Notes: generated from the sequence alone by a model not told the origin. Shown: positions 9,561-21,526, counted from the first letter of the stretch. The stretch: DNA of 64,000 nucleotides from Hemerocallis citrina (GCA_017893485.1 CM030362.1:183232175-183296174), one strand, 5' to 3'. Numbers and translations: made by a program.

Positions 9561-12330
9561 TGGCATCGTGGCTGAATCTGGGACGTTGATCAGGTTGTGA
9601 CGCGAATTTTGAGATGATCTAATGGTTCTTGTGGCTCATCTCCATATGAGCAGCTCGGTGCTTCGGTCGCTCGGATTGGGGTTCCGAGTGATGTGGCACA
9701 ATCTGGGACGTTCATCTGACTTGGGCGAGAACTCTTGAGTGATCGGACGGTTCTCACGATGCGAAGGTGTTTTCTCCTCGTGAGCAGCTCGGTGCCCCAG
9801 TTGCTCGGATTTTGGTTCCGAGCGACGTGGTGCAATCAGGGCCATCTAATAAAGATCAGGCACGAATCATAATGAAAGAGTGATTTTTCTCCATGTGAGC
9901 GGCTTGGTGCCTCGGTTGCTCGGATTTGGTTTCCGAGCGACGTGGCACAATTATAGCCGTCTGATGAAGATCAGGCATGAATCTCGATGAAAGAGTGATT
10001 TTTCTCCAAGTGAGCAGCTCAGTGCCTCGGTTGCTCGGATTTGGGTTTCGAGTGACGTGGCACATTCATGGCCGTTTGATGAAGATCAGCCACGAATCAC
10101 AATGAAGAGTGATCTTTCTCCAATACGCAGCTCGGTGCCCCGGTTGCTCGGATTTGGGTTCCGAGCGACGTGGCACAATTATGGTCGTATGATGGATATT
10201 AGGCGCGAATCACGAGAAAAGAGTGATTTTTTACGGCGTGGCTCAATTAGGGCCATATGATGAAAATCAAGCGCGAATCACGAGGAGTAAGTGATTTTTC
10301 TCCAGTACGTAGCTCAGTGTTCTAGTTGCTCGGATTGTGGTTCCGAGTGACATCGCACAATCATGGCTGTCTGTTGGAGATCAGGCACGAATCACGAGGA
10401 GAGTGGCGTGAATTACGAGAAAAGAGTGATTTTTCACAGCATGGCTCAATCAGGGCCATCTGATGAAGATCAAGCGCGACTCACGAGTAGTAAGTGATTT
10501 TTCTCCAATACACAGCTCGGTGTCCCAGTTGCTCGAATTTGGGTTCTGAGCGACGTGACACAATCATGGCCGTCTGATGGAGATCAGGTCCAAATCAAGA
10601 GGAGAGAGACGTGAATCACGAGAAAAGAGTGATTTTTCATGGCATGACTCAATCAGGGCCATCTAATGAAGATAAAGCGCGAATCACGAGGAGTAAGTGA
10701 TTTTTCTCCAATACGCAGCTCAGTGTCCAGTTGCTCGGATTTGGGTTCCGAGTGACGTGGCACAATCATGGTCGTCTGATGGAGATCAGGTGCGAATCAC
10801 GAGGAGAGGCATGAATCACGAGAAAAGAGTAATTTTTCACGGCGTGGCTCAATCAGGGCCATTTGATGAAGATCAAGCGTGACTCACGAGTAGTAAGTGG
10901 TTTTTCTCCAATACACAGCTTGGTGTCCAAGTTGCTCTGATTTGGGTTCCGAGCGACGTGGCACAATCATGGCGTCTGATGGAGATTAGGCACAAATCAC
11001 GAGGAGAGGCGTGAATCACGAGAAAAGAGTGATTTTTCACGGCGTGGCTCAATCAGGGCCGTCTGACGAAGATCAAGTGCGAATCACGGGAGTAAGTGAT
11101 TTTTCTCCAATACGCAGCTCGGTGCCTCGGTTGCTCAGATTTGGGTTCCGAGCGACGTGGTGCAATCAGGGCCGTCTGATGAAGATCAAGCGTGAATCAC
11201 GAGGAGTAAGTGATTTTTCTCCAGTATGCAGCTCAGTGTTCTAGTTGCTCGGATTGTGGTTCCGAGTGACATGGCAAATCATGGCCGTCTGATGGAGATC
11301 ATGCGCGAATCACGAGGAGAGAGGCGTGAATTATGAGAAAGGAGTGATTTTTCACGGCGTGGCTCAATCAGGGCCGTCTGATGAAGATCCAGCGCGACTC
11401 ATGAGTAGTAAGTGATTTTTCTCCAATACACAGCTCGGTGTCCCAGTTGCTCAGATTTGGGTTCAGAGCGACATGGCACAATCATGGCCGTCTGATGGAG
11501 ATCAAGCGCAAATCAAGAAGAGAGAGACGTGAATCACGAGAAAAGAGTGATTTTTCACGGCGTGGCTCAATCAGGGTCGTCTAATGAAGATCAAGCGAGA
11601 ATCACGAGGAGTAAGTGATTTTTCTCCAATATGCAGCTCGGTGTCCCAGTTGCTCGGATTTGGGTTTCGAGCGATGTGGCACAATCATGGTCGTCTGATG
11701 GAGATCAGGCACGAATCACGAGGAGAGGCATGAATCACGAGAAAAGAGTGATTTTTCACGGCGTGGCTCAATCAGGGCCATCTGATGAAGATCAAGCGCG
11801 ACTCACGAGTAGAAGTGATTTTTCTCCAATACACAGCTTGGTGTCCCAGTTGCTCTGATTTGGGTTCCGAGCGACGTGGCACAATCATGGCGTCTGATGG
11901 AGATTAGGCACGAATCACGAGGAGAGAGGCGTGAATCATGAGAAAAGAGTGATTTTTCACGGCGTGGCTCAATCAGGGCTGTCTGATGAAGATCAAGCAC
12001 GAATCACGAGGGTAAGTGATTTTTCTCCAATACGCAGATCAGTGCCTTGGTTGCTCGGATTTGGGTTCCGAGCAACGTGGTGCAATCAGGGCCGTCTAAT
12101 GAAGATCAAGCGCGAATCAAGAGGAGAGAGGCGTGTATCACGAGAAAAGAGTGATTTTTCGCGACGTGGCTTAATCAGTGTCGTCTGATGAAGATCAAGC
12201 GCGAATCACAAGGAGTAAGTGATTTTTCTCCAATACGCAGCTCGGTACCCCGGTTGCTCGGATTGTTGTTCCGAAGACGTGGCACAATCATGGCCGTCTG
12301 ATGGAGATCAGGCGCGAATCACAAAGATTT
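9560..12330. repeat. Tandem array in the Tat1 3' region (115-bp units, then ~201-bp higher-order units)
   Basis: From about 9590 to 10220 the array has units of roughly 115-130 bp built on CTCGGATTTGGGTTCCGAG, GACGTGGCACAATCA and GATGAAGATCAGGC. From 10223 onward two diverged half units form a composite of about 201 bp, marked by GAGTGATTTTTCACGGCG. Marker positions 10223, 10426, 10629, 10829, 11029, 11344, 11547, 11748, 11949 and 12151 give spacings of 200-203 bp, except one of 315 bp, which fits one extra half unit. The array ends just before the aORF promoter. Short frames inside it are repeat artefacts. Confidence 0.92.
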
Positions 12331-12344
12331 AGGTATTTAGGCTT

Positions 12345-12440
12345 CTGGTGGGCCTCTGTTGGGGCCCAAAATATCTTAAAGCCCACCCAAATTCTCTTTA
12401 GTGCTATAAGATCTCACTCGCCTCTCACTGCTCCCCCATT
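12345..12440 (+). promoter_or_regulatory. Candidate promoter of the Tat1 antisense gene (aORF)
   Basis: Three TGGGCC/TGGGC motifs (site II type, bound by TCP factors in plants) lie at 12349-12354 (+), 12363-12368 (-) and 12381-12385 (-). A TATA-like TATAAG follows at 12405-12410, then a CT-rich stretch of the Y-patch kind at 12411-12480. The first aORF ATG is at 12596. This is the order of a host polymerase II promoter. That it is active is inference. Confidence 0.6.
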
Positions 12441-13159
12441 CTTCACTTCTCACTTTTACTTTTCACTTTCTATTGTTTCTTGCTCTCGAGTGGCGCTACT
12501 AGAGGTCGTGGCCAGGCGATCATCTTTCTGGCAAACTATTCCGACCGTAGCCGTCACATCAAGGTAATTGAATATCTTTAACTTGTATTCTAAAGATGTC
12601 TAGTGCATCTTCGGGGAGTGAGAACTCCAACTCCACCCCCTTAGTGGTCTCCTCAGCAGTGGGAAAAGGGAAGGAAGTAGCGAGGTCGGCAATCGTGGAG
12701 ACCGTCGTTGAGAATGTAAAGGGGGTTGCGCTTTAGGTCAGCTACCATCCACATTATCGAACCTCGGGAAGGTTAGGAACTACTCCGGAGACCTTCTGTC
12801 CAAGGCGGTATACAGGAGGTCTGCCACCTACGAGGAGAATCGTCCGAGGGATCCTTCTGAGGTAGACGAAATCCCCTCGATTCTGACTGAGGGGATCTTC
12901 ATCGTATCAGGAAGGGGTTCCGGATCCCGTAGGAGTACACCTTGCTCCTCACCGGTCTGGGCTTCCGAGCATGCACGGAGACCTTGCTCGGCACTTGCAT
13001 CTTCCCCTACGACGCGCTCAACGCCAGCCTTCGGCTGCCTCTACCACTGCTCGTAGTCGAAGTGCTACAATGGTATGACTTGAGTCCGGTGCAGTTCATG
13101 CCGAATATGTGGCGGCACGTCATCGCCTTCATCCTCCAAAGCCAGGTCGTAGGCATCAA

Positions 13160-14137
13160 TGTTGATTCTTAGTTTGGTGTGCACAAAACGTGCTTACTCA
13201 TACTGATAAGTTTGAATTTAGTGTGTCAGATTTTCAGGATCAAATAACATCAAAAAGTGATCCAAGAGAGATCCACAAATATACATATAAGGAAAGCAAT
13301 AAAGAATAATGGCAAACACAAGCAAAAGAGGAAGATATTCAAAAAGAGTTCTTGATTAATTGGTGCACAAGCAAAAGAGGAAGATATCAATACCTGTATT
13401 TTTTCTTCCATTTTCATGAGATTGTAATTGTATAAGTTTGATTAAAGAGGGATTAGTTTATGGTAAGAAAATAGGGTGGATTCGGAATAAACAGCGTGAT
13501 ACCGGTCGACCGCATAGCAGTCGACCGCAACCTTGAGTTGTTTGAGGAGTAGTCGACCTTTCACCTCTCTACTTTACGTCAGAGAGCTGAACAGTCGACC
13601 GCACCAATATGACGGTCGACCGCACCTTGCGCTGTGTACATTCTTGGAAAGTATAGTTTCTATTTTTGATCGATACACTTCCCCGTCTATTAATATTGAC
13701 GAATCCACTGTGTATTACTCACCTAATTACTTCTAAGAAAACTTCTGAGCTAATCCACCATTTAATCAATCCCAGTGTGAGCATTTATTTGGTTGCATTC
13801 TTCGGTCAAGATCATTAACGGTCTTGGGTTTTCTTTTTATTTTTTTTCCACTTCGGTGAGATTGATGAGACTTGGATTAGAAGTCCTGTGGGTGTAATAG
13901 GTCTCTCGGCCTGAATCTGAGAATCACTGTACAAGAATTTTTGTGTATAGTGGAAAGCTTGTGGCGGAGAATTTCTACAAGTAGGTGGTGTGGACGTAGA
14001 CCTGGGGGTCGAACCACGTTATATCGCTGCGTCATCTGTATTTGCTTTTTTTTATCACTCTTGCATTTACTTTACCTTATTTTGTTTTTTTTAATTCTGC
14101 ACAATCACCCTATTCACCCCCCCTAGGGTGATTAACA
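13160..14137 (+). repeat. Copia 5' LTR
   Basis: 978 bp, TGTTGATTC to GATTAACA. It contains five GTCGAC sites between 13505 and 13620. Confidence 0.93.
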
Positions 14138-14138
14138 G

Positions 14139-14150
14139 TGGTATCAGAGC
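14139..14150 (+). promoter_or_regulatory. Copia primer binding site
   Basis: An exact TGGTATCAGAGC, complementary to initiator Met tRNA, one base after the LTR. Confidence 0.93.
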
Positions 14151-14192
14151 GAGGTGCTTCTAAAAAGCATAAAAGCTTAAGCAAAAGGTCCA

Positions 14193-15535
14193 ATGGCCGA
14201 AATCCCTCCTCCCCAAAACTTGTACTCACCGGAGCCTTTCGTCTCCAATGGCACAAGTCTTACATGATCACCATTTTTTGATGGAAAATACTATGACGTC
14301 TGGGAAGTTCGTATGTCTCATTTTTTACAGATGCTCGGAGAAGAGGTATGGAATGTATGTATCAACAAAACAGAAATCCCAGTTAGCGATGGAAAGAAGG
14401 CATTCACACAGGTGGAGTTATCCCTCAAAACAGCAAATTCCAAAGCCATGACGGCGCTTTATGCGGGGTTGAACAATGAAGAGCTAATGCGATGCGGGCG
14501 TAACTGCAAAACAGCCTACGAGATCTGGAACAACATGCTGAAGCGGCATGAAGGAACCGCTTCCGAGGTAAAAGCTAAAGTGAATTTGTGTTTCTATAAG
14601 TTTGATGTGTTTCGCATGTTGCCAGGAAAAAATGTGGACCAAATGCTCGCTCGCTTCGATATCATTTTCCACGAGCTTGAGAGCTTGGGTAAGGGGCTTG
14701 ATGATGACCGAAAGGTCAGAAAGCTTATAAGCTCTCACACCAGAGTGGGACGTTAAGGCCGCGGCAATAAGAGAGACTCTCGAAGAGAAGGGATTCGACT
14801 ACTATACATTTCAAGGAAAGCTAAAGACGTATGAGATGAAAATGTCGGAGATAAAAAGATACAGGCAAAATATCGGGATTGAACCAAAGACTGAGGAAAA
14901 ATTCATTGCACTAAAGGCAGAAAAAGCCCGACCATCAAAAGCTGATTCAGATCATGAGGAGTTAGACGAGAACATTACTTTATTAACAAGACAATTTCGT
15001 AAGTACCTCAAACACAAAAAATATGGCAGGTATCAAGAAGAAAAGGAAAAGGAGAAGAAGGATGTGTGCTACAAGTGCAAGAAGCCCGAACACATCCATG
15101 CAAACTGTCCTATTCAACAAGACAGAAACAGGGACCATTATCGCTCAAACCCAAGTCAGAAAAAGAAGGAGCTAAAAGCAACTTAGCTAGACTCGGATTC
15201 AAGTGAGGAAAAGCAAGGTTACGACAACGTCAGCTTCATGGCTCTTGGGAGTGGTGAGGTGCAATCACCTTCTCAAGAAGAGGTAATCGAAAAACCAACT
15301 TATGATGAACTTGTAGATGTGTAATGGTTTGAAAGACTATGCTAAGAAACTAAGTCGTGAACTTAGGCAATATAAACAAAATTCTAATGAAATTCATGAT
15401 GTTTGCATAACAAAAAATCACAAACTGAAAAATAAGAATGTCCTAATTTTGGAAAAACTTGAGTCATGTCAAAAAGATAATGATGTTTTGCTACAAGAAA
15501 ATGAGATCTTAAACAATAAATTTGTGAATCGCTAG
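14193..15535 (+). pseudogene. Copia gag
   Basis: An ATG at 14193 opens a short frame that breaks at about 14264. The next frame carries FDGKYYDVW-like sequence and then 14313-14756 with YAGLNNEELMR and KRHEGTASEVKAK, typical of the Sirevirus gag domain. A zinc-knuckle-like CYKCKKPEHIHANC lies near 15065-15110; the usual glycine before the histidine is replaced. A lysine-rich stretch precedes it. Further fragments at 15317-15535 look like coiled coil. A second knuckle-like CCRLGHISYNC sits near 15985. In a live element gag builds the particle and packages RNA. At least three frame breaks are present. Confidence 0.8.
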
Positions 15536-16140
15536 CAAAACATGATGATCACTTAAGAAAGATTCAGGAGAAATTTGTTTATATTGCCAAGCTCACAATG
15601 ACATAGATGAATGTAAAAGAAAATTTGATGAAGTAGTGGAAGGATGTAATGAAGCCCTTGAACAAAATAGGATTCTTAATGCTACATTAGACACTCTTCG
15701 TTGGAACACGAAAGACGATGAGATGACTAGGAAAAGATTATGTTAAAGAGTAACTGAGCTTGAAAAGATTGTTGAAAAATATGAAGGGCACAGTTACCTT
15801 ATTACAAAAAATTCAAGATCCTATCATGATAATCGAGGGCTTGGTTACGAAGATCCAATACACCATCAAAAATGTAAATCATCATGTCATACACACTTGT
15901 ATAATAATCAACACAATCACAAAACAAATATAAATCATACAAGTGTGCATGACCCAAGGTATAGTCGAATCACATATCATTTTTGCTGTAGACTTGGGCA
16001 TATTTCTTATAACTGTTCAGTAAAAAGGAATACTAATCTTGTATGGATGAGAAAGGGTACAAATGCAGGTTCAAAACAAACTTGGGCACGCAAAGTTATA
16101 CCTACTAATCTTGATGTAGGTAGCTCAACGCATCAAGACT
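15536..16140 (+). pseudogene. Copia gag-pol junction, decayed
   Basis: About 600 bp with fragments of a lysine- and asparagine-rich gag tail and one zinc-knuckle-like motif. No continuous frame is present. Confidence 0.6.
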
Positions 16141-16755
16141 AAAGATCGGTGGTACCTTGATAATGGATGCTCAAATCACATGACTAGTGACAACAGATAT
16201 TTTTCATCACTATCAAAGGAGAATGGGAAGGACATCATCTTTAGAGATAATAGCACTGGTCAAACTATTGGTAAAGGTAAAATTAAGTTTGGTTCCTCAT
16301 GCTCCATTGAGGATGTTCTATTGGTAAGAGGTTTAAAGCATAACTTAATTAGTGTTAGCCAACTATGTGATAAAGGGTACACTGTTAATTTTGATAAAAA
16401 TACATGCACTGTACTAGATAACAATAAATCTTGTTTACTTCTTGCTAACAAATGCAACAATATATATGTCATAAATTCAAATGAATTAGCACAGGAAAGT
16501 ATGAGATGCTTTGTCGCACGAAATGAGGATGGATGGCTATGGCATCGAATACTTGGTCACACGGCCATGGACAATCTCAACAAACTTGTAAGCAAGGAGC
16601 TTGTGAGAGGAATCCCCAAAATCAAATTCCAAAAAGACAAACCGTGTAAGTCATGCCAATTTGGTAAGCAAACGAAAAGTTCTCACAAATCAAAGAAAAT
16701 GGTATCAACTTCTAAACCTCTTGAACTCTTACACATGGATCTTTTTGGTCCATAA
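16141..16755 (+). pseudogene. Copia protease end and integrase zinc domain
   Basis: The protease-type motif DNGCSNHMT appears near 16160-16190; copia elements normally have D-S-G-C or D-S-G-A here. A 191-residue frame then carries FGSSCSIEDVLLV and LISVSQLCDKGY, followed by the pre-integrase HHCC zinc domain: WHRILGH near 16545 and CKSCQFGKQ near 16650. The frame ends just after HMDLFGP, the first catalytic aspartate region of the integrase core. Confidence 0.88.
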
Positions 16756-17670
16756 CAAACACGTAGTAATGGTGGTGCCTGATATGCTTTTGTAATTGTT
16801 GATGATTATAGTAGATTTACTTGGGTTGCCTTTTTGCCACAAAAAAATGACACAGTATATGTATTTCAAAAATTCTGTCGTGGAGTGAAAAATGAGAAAA
16901 GCCTCACCATTGTTACTATTTGTAGTGATCATGGTGGGGAATTTCAAAATGAACTCTTCACATCATTTTGTGACCAAAAGAGAATAAAACATGAGTTCGC
17001 ATGTCCTCGCACTCCCCAACAAAATTGGGTTGTTGAAAGGAAGAATCGATCTCTTCGAGAGATGGTACTTACCATGCTTAGTGAAAAAGATTTACCTAAA
17101 TCATTTTGAACAGAGGCTGTCAATACAACATGCTATACCATAAACCAAGTAATCATTAGAAAATATCTTGAGAAAAATTCTTTTGAACTATATTATAGCA
17201 AAATTCCCAACCTAAGCTACTTTTGTGTCTTCGGATGCAAAGTATTCATTTTAAATACCCTTGATAACTTGGAGAAGTTTGATCGTAAAAGTGATGAAGG
17301 TGTTTTCCTAAGATATTCTCTTACTAGCAAAGCATATCGTGTATTCAACAAAAGTAGATGCACAATTCAGGAATCTATTGATGTTATTTTTGATGAAACT
17401 AATCCCTACTCCAAAGAAATATTACATGTTGTTGATGATGATGAGAGAGGGGTTCGTGTTGAAAGGAAACAAGTTCATATTGAAGAAGAAGCACAAGCAA
17501 ATGATCAAAATCAAGTGGTGCTTCATCACAAAGATGAACCTAAAAACCAAATCAATGAGATTCCTACACAACAAATTGATGTCATGGAAGATGAAAATGT
17601 ACAACATCATGGCTCCACAAGTGAGAGACGTCCTGCATGGAAAATCATGTCTAGTCATCCACCATCTCTT
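16756..17670 (+). pseudogene. Copia integrase core and C-terminal part
   Basis: The frame 16834-17109 contains CSDHGGEF with the second catalytic aspartate and ERKNRSLREM with the catalytic glutamate; the consensus N-G-V before it is NWVV here. The stretch 17110-17270 has frame breaks. The frame 17269-17676 contains EGVFLRYSLTSKAYRVFN and a typical acidic linker leading to RT. Integrase joins the cDNA to host DNA; this copy is broken by stops at 16753 and 17107. Confidence 0.85.
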
Positions 17671-17682
17671 ATATGAATTGAT

Positions 17683-18468
17683 ATGTCCAAAGGGGTAACT
17701 ACTCGCACTCAAGCTCAAAATTTTATGTGTTTTACCACTTTTGTTTCCATACTTGAACCTAAGAATATTAAGGAGGCCTTGCAAGATAATGATTGGATCA
17801 TTGCAATGCAAGAAGAACTTAATCAATTCGAATGGAATCAAGTATGGAAACTTGTTCCTCGACCTCACAATAGGACTATACTTGGCACTAAGTGGGTGTT
17901 TAGGAACAAGTTAGATGAATCCGGTTCAATCACAAGGAATAAGGTCCGTCTTGTTGCACAAGGTTATAATTAACAAGAGGGTGTTGATTTTGATGAAACT
18001 TTTGCACCAGTTGCTAGACTTGTAGCCATTCGTATTTTACCTGCTTTTGCTGCATATATGGATTTTAATCTTTTTCAAATGGATGTTAAAAGTGAATTTT
18101 TAAATGGATTTATTTCGGAAGAAGTTTATGTGGCACAACCACTGGGATTCACTGATCCCACACACCCAATCCATGTTTTTTGGCTTGATAAAGCTCTTTA
18201 TGGTTTGAAGAAAGCCCCTCGTGCTTGGTATAAACGGCTGAGTTCGTTTCTTCTTCACATAGGTTTTTCTAAAGGAAAAGTAGACACTACACTATTTATA
18301 AAGCATGTTTTTAAAGATATTTTAATCGTTCAAATTTATGTTGATGATATTATATTTGGATCCAGCAATGAAAATCTTTGTAAGGAGTTTTCAAAGCAAA
18401 TGCATGATGAGTTCGAAATGAGTATGATGGGAGAACTAACGTATTTCCTTGGAATTCAAATACAATAA
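17683..18468 (+). pseudogene. Copia reverse transcriptase
   Basis: The start of the domain is seen in WIIAMQEELNQFEWNQVW and GTKWVFRNKLDE (17683-17973), then after a stop DVKSEFLNGFISEEVYVAQP, LYGLKKAPRAWY and the catalytic YVDDIIFGS (about 18337-18363). The YVDD box is intact. One stop at about 17971 and the loss of the QGYNQ context break the frame. The end reads MMGELTYFLGIQI, the usual boundary to RNase H. Confidence 0.9.
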
Positions 18469-19281
18469 AGAAAGGATGACATATTTATAAACCAATCCAA
18501 ATATGCAAAAGAACTTGTCAAGAAGTTCGGACTTGAAAATGCTAATGCTTACAAAACTCCGATGGCCACTACCACTAAGCTATCCAAAGAAGAATCTGGT
18601 AACAATGTTGATATTTCTACTTACGGAGGTATGATCGGTAGTTTACTTTATATTACTACATCCCATCCTGATATTATGTTTAGTATCTGTTTATGTGCAC
18701 GTTTTCAATCGTGTCCCAAAGAATCACATTTAGTTGTCCTTAAGCGTATCATTCGATATCTCAAAGGCACACCAAATACTGGTCTTTGGTACCCGAAAAA
18801 TAGAAACTTTCTCTTGTAGGGTACTCGGATGCAGATTATGCCGGGAGCTTGACAGATAGAAAGAGTACTAGTGGTACATGTCACTTCTTGGGCGGCTATC
18901 TTGTCTCGTGGATATCTAAGAAGCAAAATTCTGTTACTCTCTACTGTCGAAGCTGAGTATATTGCGGCAGGATCCTGTTGTGCGCAGGTATTATGGATGA
19001 AACATACTCTCGAGGATTATAAGGTATTCTTTGATCATATTCTAATAAAATGTGACAACACTAGCATCGTTCATATGACCAAAAATTCTGACCAACACAA
19101 TTGCACGAAACACATTGATATTAGGTATCATTTCATTAAAGATCACTTTCAAAAAGGGGATATTTTACTTGAGTATATTTTCACTGAGTCGCAACTTGCT
19201 GATATTTTTGCAAAACCTTTAGACGAAAAACGTTTTTACTTCTTGAGAGGAGCATTAAATATTATTGATTTTTCTGCCTAA
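18469..19281 (+). pseudogene. Copia RNase H
   Basis: Fragments give GMIGSLLYITTSHPDIM, then after a frameshift near 18819 STVEAEYIAAGSCCAQVLWM, CDNTSIV and KHIDIRYHFIKDH, ending in LADIFAKPLDEKRF. These are the standard motifs of copia RNase H. The frame ends at 19281 and no further coding is seen before the 3' LTR. Confidence 0.9.
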
Positions 19282-20104
19282 AAACATTTTGTGTGGGTCG
19301 ATCGACTGTGCAGTCGACTGGCTCAGTCTCGGTATCTGATTAATTTTCGTCTCGATTAACTTTTGCTTATTGCAGTCGACTGTACGGTTGACTGGTTCGC
19401 CCTCTATGGGTTCTGTTGGTTTTGCGGTCGACCGGCATGCTCTCTGGAAATTTTTTGAAAAACCACAGTGTGCGGTCGACCGGTTCTCTCTCTGGCCTAT
19501 ATTATCAAAATCTTATAAAATTAATGTTCCTCACTCAAAATTTTGATTTTTTTTGTTGCTTTCATGTGTATTGGGGAGAATCTCGAATCTATTATATTAT
19601 GAAGAGTTCTCACTGTATAGCAAAGAGTTTCGCTATCAACGGTATCATGTACGAAGATTCTCTAACATTTCTTTTACAAGATTGTATCCATTGTAATATC
19701 ATAAAATGTTTTCTCATTGGTGTTTTCATTGATGATTTGTTCTACAAAATTTCCAAGGCTTATTTTACTTATGTCTCTTCTATTTATCCCCTCTTGGTGT
19801 GTTCCAAAAAGGGGGAGAATTATTTTTTAGAATGTTTTCAAAATGTTTTCTTCTTATTTCATAAGTTTTCAAATTATTTCATGAACAACTATGTATATTA
19901 CTATCACCCCTCTCTTGTGTTTGTTCTATAAGTTCTGTATTACATGGAGCATTATATTAAGGGGGAGTACTCACTCACTTAAATGCTTTATCGATATGAA
20001 AATCTATATTACAGGATGTGCTAAATTCAGGGGGAGTATTTATATGTTCTGTTTTAAATTTTCAAACATTCATGCATGTTTTGTTCACACCAAAAGGGGG
20101 AGAT
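19282..20104 (+). other. Copia 3' non-coding region with palindromes and repeated polypurine motifs
   Basis: Four GTCGAC sites lie at 19313, 19375, 19427 and 19475. GGGGGAG motifs recur near 19810, 19962, 20030 and 20095; the last is the tract that abuts the LTR. Multiple polypurine tracts are a known Sirevirus trait. The frame at 19416-19931 has no recognisable similarity. Confidence 0.75.
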
Positions 20105-21098
20105 TGTTGACTTTTAGTTTGGTGTGCACAAAACGTGCTCATTCATACTAATAAGTTTAAATTTAGTGTGCCAGATTTTCAGGATCAAATAACATTAAAA
20201 AGAGATCCAAGAGAGATCGACAAATATAAAAACAAGGAAAGCAATAAAGAATAATGGCAAACACAAGCAAAAGAGGAAGATATTCAAAAAGAATTCTTGA
20301 TTAATTGGTCCACAAGAAAAAGGGGAAGATATCAATACCTGTATTTTTTCTTCCATTTTCATGAGATTATAATTGTATAAGATTGATTAAAGAGGGATTA
20401 GTTTATGGTAAGAAAACAAGGTGGATTCGGAATAAACAGCGCGATACCGGTCGAACCGCACTTCGTGACCGGTCGACCGCATAGCAGTCGATCGCAACCT
20501 TGAGTTGTTTAAGGAGCAGTCGACCTGGCACCTCTCTACTTTACGTCAGAGAGATGAACAGTCGACCGCACCAATATGACGGTCGACCGCACCTTGTGCT
20601 GTGTATATTCTTGGAAAGTATCGTTTCTATTTTTTGATTGATACACTTCCCCGTCTTTTAATATTGACGAATCCACTGTGTATTACTCACCTAATTACTT
20701 CTCAGAAAACTTCTGAGCTAATCCTTCATTTAATCAATCCGAGTGTGAGCATTTATTTGGTTGTATTCTTCGGTCAAGATCATTAACGATCTTGGATTTT
20801 CTTTTCATTTCTTTTCCACTTCGGTGAGATTGACGGGACTTGGATTAGAAGTCCTGTGGGTGTAATAGGTCTCTCGGCCTGAATCTGTGAATCACTCTAC
20901 AAGTGTTTTTGAGTATAGTGGAACGCTTGTGGCGGAGAATTACTACAAGTAGATGGTGTGGACGTAGACCTGGGGGTCGAACCACGTTATATCGCCGCGT
21001 CATCTGTATTTGCTTTTCTTATCACTCTTGCATTTACTTTATTTTTATTTTTTTAATTCCACACGATCACCTTATTCACCCCCCCTGGGTGATTAACA
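20105..21098 (+). repeat. Copia 3' LTR
   Basis: 994 bp, TGTTGACTT to GATTAACA. It has one extra palindrome unit of about 17 bp compared with the 5' LTR. Confidence 0.93.
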
Positions 21099-21441
21099 GT
21101 CAAGCCTCAGCTCGTCTTACTCTGCAGTCTCTACCGGATCTCCCGTATGAGCAAGATGCAGTATCGGTACTATCTGTCTCTGAGGAAAGGCATCAAGTTG
21201 ATCGAGAATCCGGACTCCATCAGGCACTGGAAGGACAAATACATCTTGATCCGAGGTCTCGAGCCATGGAGTTTTCCGACGAGTTGGAAGGACGACGTTC
21301 CGAAGTGGGCGAAGGCCGAGACGGTGCTGACTAAGGAGTAAGAGAGGGTCGTGTCGAAAATCCTCGGTCTTCCGACCCTGGGTTGGAAAGATATCACCGA
21401 GGGGGTCCTCTTCAGTGGGGGTCTCAGTCCGATTGACCCTA

Positions 21442-21526
21442 GTACGCTCTGTCTAATTTTGTTTCTCTCATTTTCTTTTATATCCTTCTCTTCTGGCGCT
21501 AACTCCCCTAGGTTTTTCTATTTCAG
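21442..21526 (+). other. Candidate intron in Tat1 aORF
   Basis: 85 bp with donor CTA|GTACGC, a T-rich body and acceptor TTTCTATTTCAG. An intron in the same place of the Tat2 copy (46146-46245) is 100 bp and unrelated in sequence, which supports the call. Confidence 0.65.

Larger units (their letters stand above)
13160..21098 (+). mobile_element. Ty1/copia element of Sirevirus type, 7.9 kb, both LTRs present
   Basis: LTRs at 13160-14137 and 20105-21098 start TGTTGA and end in TTAACA. The primer binding site TGGTATCAGAGC follows the 5' LTR and a polypurine tract precedes the 3' LTR. Gag, protease, integrase, RT and RNase H follow in copia order. Sirevirus-like traits are repeated palindromes in the LTR and several polypurine-tract-like GGGGGAG motifs before the 3' LTR. 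Flanks atcaa (13155-13159) and gtcaa (21099-21103) form a 4/5 target duplication. It lies in the aORF of Tat1 in the same direction. Many stops make it inactive. No env-like frame is visible in 19282-20104. Confidence 0.92.

Noticed and set aside
9560..12330. CRISPR-like or gene-like reading of the repeated frames (MNHEKRVIFHGVAQSG etc.)
   Set aside because: Units are contiguous tandem repeats without spacers, in a plant retrotransposon; the frames only reflect the repeat.
12564..12595. A GT...AG intron directly before the aORF ATG
   Set aside because: It would be 32 nt long, below the usual minimum for plant introns.
19416..20151. An env-like gene after RNase H of the copia element, as in some Sireviruses
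   Set aside because: The frames there have no signal peptide, glycoprotein-like or coiled-coil pattern and overlap palindromes and polypurine motifs.
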